DNA of 10,831 nt from Vermiphilus sp. (GTDB taxonomy: Bacteria > Ratteibacteria > UBA8468 > B48-G9 > JAFGKM01), in contig DYKC01000018.1 in the NCBI GenBank assembly GCA_020722825.1, positions 1,276 through 12,106 of the forward strand, written 5' to 3'. This document shows positions 1 through 7,300 of the stretch, piece after piece. Both the position numbers and the translations under genes were made by a program. Position 1 is the stretch's first letter. Each line of letters begins with the position of its first letter. The notes under the pieces were generated by a model. That model saw only the letters and a program-made list of their open reading frames with translations, was not told where the DNA came from and made no database searches.

Positions 1-1666
1 CCTTTTTCGTGGAATACAAAACTTCGGATATGGTCGTTTTACCTTCTATGATTTTGGTGATACCGTCTTCACGCAGGGTCTTCATCCCTGATTTTCTTGC
101 CAGTTCATTTATATGACTGACCTCAGGGTTGACCATTATAGCCCTTCGTATGTCCTCATTAAGTATCATAAGTTCAAAGATGCCGATTCTTCCGCCAAAA
201 CCGGTTCCGTTGCAGATGTGACATCCCTTGCCCCGATAAAAATTTATCTCTTTGCTCTCTTGAGATATACCGACCTGCTGCATTTCCTCTTTTACAGGAG
301 TATATTGCTCCCTGCAGTTGAAGCATATGTTTCTTACGAGACGCTGGTTGAGAACCCCTATCAATGAAGAGGCTATCAGATAAGGTTCAACGCCCATATC
401 TATCAGCCTTATGACCGCCCCGGGGGCAGTGTTTGTATGCAGGGTAGAGAATACAAGTTGACCTGTTTGTGCGGCACGAAAACTGATTTCTGCAGTTTCA
501 ATATCCCTGATTTCTCCGACCATTATCACGTCGGGGTCCTGCCTAAGGATAGACCTCAATGCGACTGCAAAAGTCAGTCCGGCTTTGGGATTTATTTGCG
601 TCTGGTTAACATTTTTGAGATGATATTCAACAGGGTCCTCCACCGTCAAAATTTTTTTATGTGTACTGTCCAGTTCGGTAAGCGAGGAATAGAGGGTTGT
701 CGTTTTTCCACTCCCGGTGGGGCCGGTAACGAGTATAAGCCCGTATGGTTCTTCAAGAAGCATTCTCCACCTGTGAAGTGTCTGCGGTAGAAACCCCAGA
801 TGCTCTAAACCTGAAATAATATTTTTTTTATCAAGAACACGCATTGCCACCATTTCGCCAAAAATAGTGGGGAAGGTAGAAACGCGCAGGTCAACATCTC
901 TTCCTGTGAGTTTAATTTTGAAATAGCCGTCCTGGGGGATTCTTTTTTCCGCAATGTCAAGCATTGAGAGAACCTTTATATGTGAGACGATTGCCGGATA
1001 AAGTTCTAAAGGAGGCGGGGGAAATTCGTAAAGGAGGCCGTTTATCCTGTACCGTAGTTTCAGTCCCTCCTCTTCTATTTCAATATGGATGTCCGTTGCT
1101 TTCAGTTCTATGGCTTTTGTAATGATGTCCTCCACTGCCAGTACAGCAGAAGAATCGTTTATCTCTTTTAGGTCAGATGGCTTGAAAACCTTTCCTGTCT
1201 GAATGGCCTTTTCTACAGGGGATATTATATTCAAACTGCCTTGAGCAAGATATCTATCAAGAGCGGTTTTTATATCAAGGTCTTTTGAAAGGCGCGGTTC
1301 TATTTCTTTTCCTGCTATTTTTTCAAGGTCTTTTATTACATCCTCGTCTGTAGGGTCAACCATACCACATATAATCCTGTTTCCGCCTTTATATACAGGG
1401 ATAGTTCGGTACTTCCTGCAGGTGAATTCAGGAAGGGAATTGAAAACGTCTTTTTCAATATCTATGGCAGGAATGTTTACAGGGCTTATCTTCAGGTTTT
1501 TCAGGACAAAGTTATACCACCTCTCTGCACCGAGCAGGCCGAATTTAATCAAAAGATAACCGAATGGTGCCCCTGTCTTTTCCTTCTCTTTTACAACTAT
1601 TTCAATCTGTTCTCTTTGCAGACCTTCTTTCTGTATGAGGAGGGTTATAATTTCCTCCCTTTTCAT
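1..1666 (-). CDS. gspE: GspE/PilB-family type II secretion / type IV pilus assembly ATPase (3' end cut by window edge)
   Basis: Cytoplasmic hexameric ATPase that powers pilus or pseudopilus assembly at the inner membrane. About 555 codons are visible; the reading frame is still open at the left edge, but the last residues match the usual C-terminal tail, so only a few are probably missing. Seen in the translation: an MshEN/T2SSE N-domain (about residues 56-140, with RKYRTIPVYKGGNRI and MVDPTDEDVI); Walker A GPTGSGKTTT at about 315; Asp box LTVEDPVEYH; Walker B with DPDVIMVGEIRD at 377-388; His box STLHTNTAPGA; and a zinc tetracysteine of the GspE/PilB type (C448, C451, C482, C485). PilT retraction ATPases lack the N-domain and the tetracysteine. 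The start ATG has a GGAAGGGG Shine-Dalgarno and overlaps the stop of the thioredoxin gene (ATGA), implying translational coupling. Whether it is GspE or PilB cannot be decided without the neighbouring pilin or secretin genes, which lie outside the window. Confidence 0.95.
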   Translation of the reverse strand, partial: MKREEIITLLIQKEGLQREQIEIVVKEKEKTGAPFGYLLIKFGLLGAERWYNFVLKNLKISPVNIPAIDIEKDVFNSLPEFTCRKYRTIPVYKGGNRIICGMVDPTDEDVIKDLEKIAGKEIEPRLSKDLDIKTALDRYLAQGSLNIISPVEKAIQTGKVFKPSDLKEINDSSAVLAVEDIITKAIELKATDIHIEIEEEGLKLRYRINGLLYEFPPPPLELYPAIVSHIKVLSMLDIAEKRIPQDGYFKIKLTGRDVDLRVSTFPTIFGEMVAMRVLDKKNIISGLEHLGFLPQTLHRWRMLLEEPYGLILVTGPTGSGKTTTLYSSLTELDSTHKKILTVEDPVEYHLKNVNQTQINPKAGLTFAVALRSILRQDPDVIMVGEIRDIETAEISFRAAQTGQLVFSTLHTNTAPGAVIRLIDMGVEPYLIASSLIGVLNQRLVRNICFNCREQYTPVKEEMQQVGISQESKEINFYRGKGCHICNGTGFGGRIGIFELMILNEDIRRAIMVNPEVSHINELARKSGMKTLREDGITKIIEGKTTISEVLYSTKK

Positions 1667-2136
1667 AGGACCCCTTCCAGAAGTTTTTGAAGTTCTGCTT
1701 CAGAGATTGCACCCAATCTCTTACTGTGTATATTGCCTTTTCTGTCTATAATAAAAGTTGTGGGAACGGCTCTTATTCCTCCGTAAAGCAACTCTATTTT
1801 TCTGTCACTAACACATACAGGATATGTTATCTTATATTCTTTGATAAATTTTTTTATCTCCTGCGGATTGCTGCTGACGGCAATTCCGATTATCTCAATA
1901 CCTTTTTTCCGAGAGTTGTTGTAAAACCTGACGAAGTCAGGGATTTCAACTAGGCAGGGAGGGCACCATGTGGCCCAGAAATTGAGTATGACTGCCTTTC
2001 CCCTGTAGTTGGCGAGATGGATTGTTTTTCCTTCAGTGTCTTTAAGCGTAAAATCGGGAGCTTCGGTTGCTCTCGCTTTTGTACAGGCAGAAAACAAAAA
2101 AAGCAGACTGATGAAAAGAACTAAAATTTTTCGCAT
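1663..2136 (-). CDS. TlpA/ResA-like thioredoxin-fold protein, probably exported lipoprotein
   Basis: Thiol-disulfide oxidoreductase of the TlpA/ResA/AhpC-TSA-like class, predicted to act outside the cytoplasm; this class reduces disulfides, for example in apocytochrome c or other envelope proteins. The 157-residue protein starts with a signal sequence (MRK, then a hydrophobic stretch to Ala17) ending in LFSAC, a possible lipobox with Cys18. Phe at -3 is not the favoured residue, so plain secretion is also possible. The redox motif W57-C58-P-P-C61 lies in NFWATWCPPC, and the cis-proline is P125 in AVPTTFIIDRKG. I chose the ATG at 2136 rather than one 21 codons upstream because GGAG precedes it by six bases and the signal peptide then begins at residue 1. 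It lies 37 bp after the mutase gene and overlaps the ATPase gene by ATGA. The substrate is not evident; pilus or secretion proteins are only a guess from context. Confidence 0.9.
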   Translation of the reverse strand: MRKILVLFISLLFLFSACTKARATEAPDFTLKDTEGKTIHLANYRGKAVILNFWATWCPPCLVEIPDFVRFYNNSRKKGIEIIGIAVSSNPQEIKKFIKEYKITYPVCVSDRKIELLYGGIRAVPTTFIIDRKGNIHSKRLGAISEAELQKLLEGVL

Positions 2137-2142
2137 TTTTTT

Positions 2143-2146
2143 CTCC
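2143..2146 (-). promoter_or_regulatory. Shine-Dalgarno fixing the thioredoxin-gene start
   Basis: On the minus strand a GGAG core within AAAAGGAGAAAA lies six bases before the ATG at 2136. It decides between this start and an in-frame ATG at 2199, which has no such site and would put 21 charged and polar residues before the signal peptide. Confidence 0.75.
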
Positions 2147-2173
2147 TTTTTTGAGAGTCCATTTAATTCTAAA

Positions 2174-3526
2174 TTATAAAAATCTGTCAATCGTTGCAAG
2201 AAACATTTCTCTTATCTTTTTTAATGAATCTGAGTCTTCTGCTTCCACCCTTACAACAAGAGCAGGCTGGGTGTTTGACGCACGGACAAGAGCCCATCCG
2301 TCAGGGAAGAAAACCTTGACACCGTCAATGTCAGAAATCCTGTTGTTTTTGCCTGTAAACAGATTCTTTAAATCTTCAACTATGGCAAACTTCTTTTCAT
2401 CAGGAACCTCTATCCTTATCTCCGGCGTTGAATGGTATCTTTTGACCCCCTCAAGTAGAGACGATGTCTTTTTACCGGTGCTGTCCAGTATCTGCAACAA
2501 CCTGAGGGATGCATAAACTGCATCGTCAAAACCGTAGTAGTTATCCGCAAAATACAGGTGTCCTGAAAGTTCACCGCCCAGCGGGGCATTTTCCTGGTGC
2601 ATCTTATCCTCTATAAGGGAGTGCCCGGTCTTCCACATTATGGGTATTCCTCCGGATTTTTCAATCTCTTCTTCAAGCGCCCGACTGCATTTTACATCAA
2701 AGACAACCTTTGCTCCAGGAGATTTTTGCAGAATTTCATGGGCATATATGATTAACAGCATGTCTCCCCACATTATACTGCCTTTTTCATCAATTACCCC
2801 CAGACGGTCTCCGTCACCGTCATAACCCAGTCCTATATCAAGTTTATTATCAATAACTGTTTTCATCAGATCTTTCAGGTTTTCTGGTACAACAGGATCC
2901 GGAAGGTGGTTTGGAAAGGTTGGATCACTGTCAGTATAGAGAGGGATAAAGTCAATACCCAGTTTTTCAAAAAGAGGAACAATTGTGGGTCCGAGCGTTC
3001 CATTTCCCGTATCAATGGCAACCTTTAGTTTTTTTTTGAATTTAAATTGTCCGAGCATAAACCTTAAATAGTCTGGAGTTACGTTTTTCTTGAGATACTG
3101 TCCTTTTCCTGTTTCAAAGTCCTCTTTTTCTATTATGTCAGCCAGGTTTTGTATATCTTTGCCATAAAGGCTTTTATTTCCGACAACCATCTTGACACCG
3201 TTGAATTCGGGAGGATTATGGCTTGCAGTAACCATTAGTCCGGCGTCAAAACCGTAGTTGTGCAAGGCGAAATATAGAACAGGGGTGGGGACTATTTCTG
3301 TATCCGTTACTTCACAGCCTGTTTTCAGAATGCCCTTGATGAGTTTGTCTTTTATTTCAGGAGTGGTGGACCTGTTATCTCCACCAATGCAAACGTTTTT
3401 CCTCCCCGAGCGTTTAACAAAGGTTCCAAAACCCTTCCCCAGATAGTAGGGTAGGTCGCCCTTCAGGTCCTCTTCATATACCGCCCGTATATCATATTCT
3501 CTGAATATCTTCCTGTTCAATTTCAT
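2174..3526 (-). CDS. manB: Phosphomannomutase/phosphoglucomutase (alpha-D-phosphohexomutase family)
   Basis: Cytoplasmic enzyme interconverting hexose 6-phosphate and hexose 1-phosphate via a phosphoserine, supplying sugar nucleotides for polysaccharide or glycan synthesis. The 450-residue length is standard for the ManB/AlgC type. All four signature loops are present: the phosphoserine loop TASHNPPEFNG with Ser102; the metal loop GYDGDGDR with D236, D238 and D240; the sugar-specificity loop GGELSGHLYF (E319-S321-H323); and the phosphate-binding loop RASNTQPALVVR from R415. The GE-S-GH loop and C-terminal loop fit bifunctional PMM/PGM enzymes better than GlmM, although exact substrate preference cannot be read from sequence. 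The family N-terminus, IFREYDIRA, follows directly from MKLNRK, so I start at 3526, not at the in-frame ATG at 3553. The nine extra codons of that version overlap the promoter -10 region. It is the first gene of a minus-strand cluster with the thioredoxin and GspE/PilB genes. Confidence 0.93.
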   Translation of the reverse strand: MKLNRKIFREYDIRAVYEEDLKGDLPYYLGKGFGTFVKRSGRKNVCIGGDNRSTTPEIKDKLIKGILKTGCEVTDTEIVPTPVLYFALHNYGFDAGLMVTASHNPPEFNGVKMVVGNKSLYGKDIQNLADIIEKEDFETGKGQYLKKNVTPDYLRFMLGQFKFKKKLKVAIDTGNGTLGPTIVPLFEKLGIDFIPLYTDSDPTFPNHLPDPVVPENLKDLMKTVIDNKLDIGLGYDGDGDRLGVIDEKGSIMWGDMLLIIYAHEILQKSPGAKVVFDVKCSRALEEEIEKSGGIPIMWKTGHSLIEDKMHQENAPLGGELSGHLYFADNYYGFDDAVYASLRLLQILDSTGKKTSSLLEGVKRYHSTPEIRIEVPDEKKFAIVEDLKNLFTGKNNRISDIDGVKVFFPDGWALVRASNTQPALVVRVEAEDSDSLKKIREMFLATIDRFL

Positions 3527-3535
3527 CTTGTACTT

Positions 3536-3564
3536 ATTATACCTTATGACCATTGTGTTGACAA
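3536..3564 (-). promoter_or_regulatory. Sigma70-type promoter for the mutase-thioredoxin-ATPase operon
   Basis: On the minus strand, -35 TTGTCA (3564-3559), a 17-bp spacer and a perfect -10 TATAAT (3541-3536). Transcription would begin about 3526-3530, at or within a few bases of the mutase ATG at 3526. No Shine-Dalgarno is visible before that ATG, consistent with a leaderless or near-leaderless mRNA. The match is close to consensus; activity is inferred. Confidence 0.65.
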
Positions 3565-3601
3565 GACGGTATTTAAAAAGGGTGGCAAGGTTCTTATATA
3601 G

Positions 3602-3775
3602 GCACGGTTCCTCTTGACCCCTGGGGGTCCGGTTTACAGGATTGAAAAGACACTTAATGAAATGGCAGAAGGTAAAAAGGTATATCCTGTGAAACTCAGA
3701 AAGAAGGATTTTTTCAAGTCTCTTGCAGAGGCGCTGAACAGAGTAATAGAAAAAATCAATGCTTCTAATCCGTAA
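3602..3775 (+). pseudogene. C-terminal remnant of a HAMP-domain (membrane signalling type) protein
   Basis: A plus-strand reading frame of 57 codons between an in-frame TAG (3599-3601) and a TAA (3773-3775). The translated part GPVYRIEKTLNEMAEGK, a connector (KVYPVKLRKKD), and FFKSLAEALNRVIEKI have the layout of a HAMP domain: amphipathic helix 1 starting with the Pro-x-x-Arg-Ile pattern, a connector, and helix 2 with the LAxxLNR pattern. In intact proteins HAMP follows a transmembrane helix; here no membrane segment, no good start codon and no Shine-Dalgarno precede it. Upstream DNA is the divergent promoter of the mutase operon, so the 5' part was probably lost in a rearrangement. The HAMP call is by pattern recognition only. 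It could instead be a short chance frame, but the codon-level fit to HAMP is good. Confidence 0.55.
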
Positions 3776-3787
3776 TTTCAGAACTAT

Positions 3788-4111
3788 TTACTGACTGTTC
3801 ACATCTGCCCATAATTTCTCAAGATTGTAGTACGCTCTCGTTTCGGACAGGAAGATATGAACTATTATTTCCATGTAGTCAAGTAATATCCATTTGCCTG
3901 TTTTGAGACCGTCAACGGAAACAGGTGCCTCTTGGAACTCCTCAAGAAGTGAATCAGCCAGTGCTTTTGTGTGGATTAGAGAGTTCCCTGAAACAATGAC
4001 AAAATAGTCGGTAATCCATGTCTGTCTGCCGACGTAGAGTATCTGTAAATCCTCTGCCTTTTTGTTTTCAAGGATACCTGTTATCTTTTTCAGTTTCGTA
4101 TTCGTATTTAT
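3788..4111 (-). CDS. rsfS: Ribosomal silencing factor RsfS (Iojap family), apparent ATA start codon
   Basis: RsfS binds ribosomal protein uL14 on the 50S subunit and blocks subunit joining when nutrients are limiting. The 107-codon product is the usual family length and contains ITDYFVIVSGNS (residues 33-44), VDGLKTGKWILLDYMEIIVHIF (67-88) and the C-terminal TRAYYNLEKLW (91-101), all hallmark Iojap segments. The start is odd: the frame has a TAG at 4117-4115 and then no ATG, GTG or TTG before the conserved core. The only codon correctly placed after the strong GGAGG (4122-4118) is ATA at 4111-4109, with a six-base gap, giving an N-terminus of normal length. ACG codons at 4105 and 4099 and CTG at 4093 are less well spaced. 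Either this is genuine non-canonical initiation or there is a one-base change or error in ATG. It points away from nrdD and converges on the HAMP remnant. Confidence 0.88.
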   Translation of the reverse strand: MNTNTKLKKITGILENKKAEDLQILYVGRQTWITDYFVIVSGNSLIHTKALADSLLEEFQEAPVSVDGLKTGKWILLDYMEIIVHIFLSETRAYYNLEKLWADVNSQ

Positions 4112-4117
4112 TCTCTA

Positions 4118-4122
4118 CCTCC
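4118..4122 (-). promoter_or_regulatory. Strong Shine-Dalgarno of rsfS, six bases before ATA
   Basis: GGAGG (followed by T) on the minus strand, with TAGAGA between it and the ATA at 4111. It is the strongest ribosome-binding site in the window and fixes the non-canonical start: the in-frame TAG lies inside the spacer, so initiation cannot be further upstream. Confidence 0.75.
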
Positions 4123-4178
4123 GTTTTTCTTAATTTTACTGCATTCTTTTCCAAAGAGAAATATTTAACAGAAAATTT

Positions 4179-4206
4179 TTTGAATTCATTTAACTTGTTA
4201 TATAAT
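4179..4206 (+). promoter_or_regulatory. Candidate nrdDG promoter
   Basis: -35-like TTTGAA (4179-4184), 16-bp spacer, perfect -10 TATAAT (4201-4206). The start would be near 4213, giving a leader of about 130 nt before nrdD. The -35 is weak, so confidence rests mainly on the -10. Confidence 0.45.
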
Positions 4207-4225
4207 AGAAAAAGAAACTTGACAG
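4198..4225 (-). promoter_or_regulatory. Candidate rsfS promoter overlapping the nrdDG -10
   Basis: On the minus strand CTGTCA (4225-4220), 17-bp spacer, TATAAC (4203-4198). It matches consensus at 4/6 and 5/6 positions and shares bases with the plus-strand TATAAT, so the two divergent promoters could exclude each other. Speculative. Confidence 0.3.
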
Positions 4226-4341
4226 CGTAAAAAACACGGGTGGAAAGTAACAGATAAAACTTTGTAGGTGTTACAAAAGTAAATCCAGTTCGCTAGGTGT
4301 CAAAGAAAGACACGGGAGAATTCGGAATAATGGGGTGAAAT
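4207..4341 (+). other. Structured 5' leader of nrdD, no known riboswitch recognised
   Basis: Non-coding stretch between the candidate promoter and nrdD. It holds a hairpin ACTTTGTA (4259-4266)/TACAAAAGT (4272-4280) with a one-base bulge and GGTGT loop; an alternative stem GTAACA (4247-4252)/TGTTAC (4269-4274) that cannot form at the same time; a hairpin GTGTC (4297-4301)/GACAC (4309-4313) with a 7-nt loop; and TAGGTGT twice (4265-4271, 4294-4300). The nrdD ribosome-binding site is GGGGTGA at 4332-4338. I see no NrdR-box pair and no cobalamin, SAM or purine riboswitch core. These stems are short and may be chance. Confidence 0.35.
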
Positions 4342-7300
4342 ATGTTTGACAGGATAAAGAAGAGAAATGGCGAAATCGTTAGGTTTGAAGCACAGAAGAT
4401 AACTGAAGCCATATACAAGGCAGGACAGGCCACAGGTGAATTTGAACTGGAAATTGCTAAAAAACTTACGTTGAGGGTACTGGACCTTGCTATTGATATT
4501 ATAGGAGATAAGACCCCTTCGGTTGAAGAGATACAGGACATTGTTGAGGAGGTTCTGATATCGTCGCCATATAAAAAGACCGCCAAGGCATATATTATTT
4601 ACCGGGACCAGCATGCCAGGTTAAGGGAGATAACAACAAAGGCTAATCTTGACCTTGTAAACCAGTATCTTACAAAGGAAGACTGGCGTGTTAACGAAAA
4701 TAGCAATATGAGTTTTTCCCTTCAAGGTCTTAATAACTATGTCTCTTCGGAGGTAACAAAGACCTACTGGTTGAACAGTATATATCCGGCCGAGGTGCGC
4801 ACCGCATATATAAATGGAGATCTGCACATCCATGACCTCGGATGTCTTTCTGTCTATTGTGTAGGCTGGGACCTGCAGGACCTCCTGACCATGGGCTTCC
4901 GTGGAGCAACGGGCAAGGTTGAAAGCAAACCGGCCAAGCATTTCAGAACTGCACTCGGACAAATAGTAAATTTCTTCTATACCTTGCAGGGGGAAGCCGC
5001 TGGTGCTCAGGCCTTTTCTTTTGATGCGCAAACACCTATAACGATAAGAAGAAACGGGCGTATAGAAAGTATAACAATGGAGATGTTGTTTGATGACTAT
5101 AAACACCATCTTTCAGGATTTAACGGCTCAGAAGTTATTTATACCGAAGGGGTTTATAGAAGATATCTGATGGATGACGCGGATGAAAGAAAATACATAG
5201 ACAGCCGAATGCCGACAGAACCTATTCTTTTTCAATATGATAAGATAGAGGTTTTGTCTGAGAAAGGTTTTGTTCCTTTAAAAGCTGTTTCAAGGCATAA
5301 GGCTCAAAGAGAAGACGATAAACTGCTAATTATAGAAACGGAAGATGGGAATGTTCTGAGAGTTACAAAGTCACATCCGATGCTCCTTGCTGATGAAAAA
5401 ATGGTAAGGGCAGATGAACTGCAGATAGGGAATGAACTCTTGTCTTCGGATGTAAGCGTTCCGTTGACTGAAGAGATAGAATTGAATGAAGAATTTGCCT
5501 ATTTGATAGGTTTTATGATTGCGGAAGGTTGTTGGGGCCACCAAACAAGAGAATATGCAATAGTATCCCAAAGCAAAAACAGGCCTGAGCGGCAAAAGGT
5601 AGAGGAGATTATACAAAAACTGAAAATTCCATACCACAATCAGGGAGATTTTAATACTGTTTTTGACACTACAAGGATAGGAAGGTTCATAAGAAATTAT
5701 CTCCGCCTGCAGGAAAAATCTTATAGAAAAAATCTGCCAGGTTTTATCTTTGACCTATCTAAAAGTAGTATAGGAGCCTTGCTCAGCGGATTAATAGACG
5801 GAGATGGGGATGTAGACAGAAACAATATTGTCACGATTCATTCTACAGGTTATACCCTACTTATGCAGTTAAAGCAGTTGTTGTCTCTTCTCGGAATAAG
5901 TTCTACCGTGCGGCATTCCTCTTACAAGAATATGAAGGAGAATTACAAAGACAATTATGTAATAAGGTTTCGTTTAACTGAAGAAAACCGTTCTTTTTTA
6001 CACCATTCTTTAAAACTCGCAGGGGTTTCTGCCAAAAAGAAAGATTCCCCGGTTTTTTCTTCAAAGGTAGTTAAGATTGTGAATGCAAAATATCAGAATG
6101 AATATGTTTATGATATAACTACGCAAAATCAGCATTTCTTGATTAACAATATAACTGTGCATAACTCAAATTTTGACACGTTGTTGGCGCCATTTATCAG
6201 ACACGACAACCTCCGTTACAAAGAGGTGAAGCAGGCTCTGCAGGAATTTCTTTTTAACATCAACGTCCCAACCCGGGTCGGTTTTCAATGTCTTTCGGCA
6301 GATACGGAGATTTTAACCCCTGACGGATGGAAGGGATATACCGGCGTTAAAAAGGGAGATGAGATATATACGTTCAATCTTGAAGAAGGAACGATTGAGA
6401 AAAAGTGCGTGAATCATATCTTTGCAAGGGAGTATGAAGGAGTGATGTACAACCTGAAAAACAGAAGTCAGGACCAGTTGGTTTCCCCGAGACACCGGAT
6501 AGTCCGGAAGGTTTTCAACACGGACAGGTATAAACTGGAACCAATTGAGGAAACGATAGAATTTATGTCCCATCTGTCCGTGCCCGTGAAAGGGGAGAAC
6601 GTAAATCCAGAGTTTGAAATTGATGACCGGCAGATAAAACTGCTTGCATGGGCTCTGTCAGAAGGCACTATAGAGAAAGACGGAAGTTACAGAGTGGGTA
6701 TATATCAGTCACAGACTGCTCATCCGGAGAATTATGAGGAGATAATAGACCTTCTTGAAACACAGGAACTGGAATATACCACGAGAATCCATACGTCTCT
6801 GGGTACCTGCACGCACATAAGACTTTCGCCGACATCCAGCAAGACCGTGCATAAACTGCTGGATTCAAAAACGAAAAAATTGCCCTCTTTCCTTTTCAAT
6901 CTTAGCAAAAGACAGGCAAAATTATTCCTGGATACGTACATAAAAGGAGACAACTTGGAAGAGAAATTCAGGAGAAAGATTACGGTGACCGATAAAGAAA
7001 CGCTTGACGGACTTACGGCTATAGCGGTCCTGGCAGGATACAATTTTAACGTAAAGGAACGGAAAGCGGCCGGCATATCAAAAAAACTTCAGTATGTCAT
7101 AACCCTTTCTGAAACCAAACATGACTATATACAGGAGATAAAGCCTCTTAAATACAAAGGTGTGATCTGGAGTGTCAACACGGAAAATGAAACGGTGATA
7201 GCCAGAAGGAACGGGCAGGTTTTTATAACTGGCAATACCCCTTTCACGAATCTGACGCTGGACTTAACGGTACCTTCCATATACAGGGATCAGCCGGTGA

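Noticed and set aside
437..790. Plus-strand frame of 117 aa inside the ATPase gene
   Set aside because: Shadow of the minus-strand GspE/PilB gene, whose Walker A and B motifs lie in the same bases.
4219..4224. Perfect TTGACA on the plus strand as an nrdD -35 box
   Set aside because: The bases 16-18 bp downstream (TGGAAAGT region) do not resemble a -10 box.
4018..4230. 70-aa plus-strand reading frame opposite rsfS
   Set aside because: It lies antisense to the convincing RsfS coding region, and its product has no recognisable features.
4207..4341. NrdR box pair or cobalamin-type riboswitch before nrdD
   Set aside because: No ACACTATAT-like palindromes are present, and the cobalamin core signature is absent.
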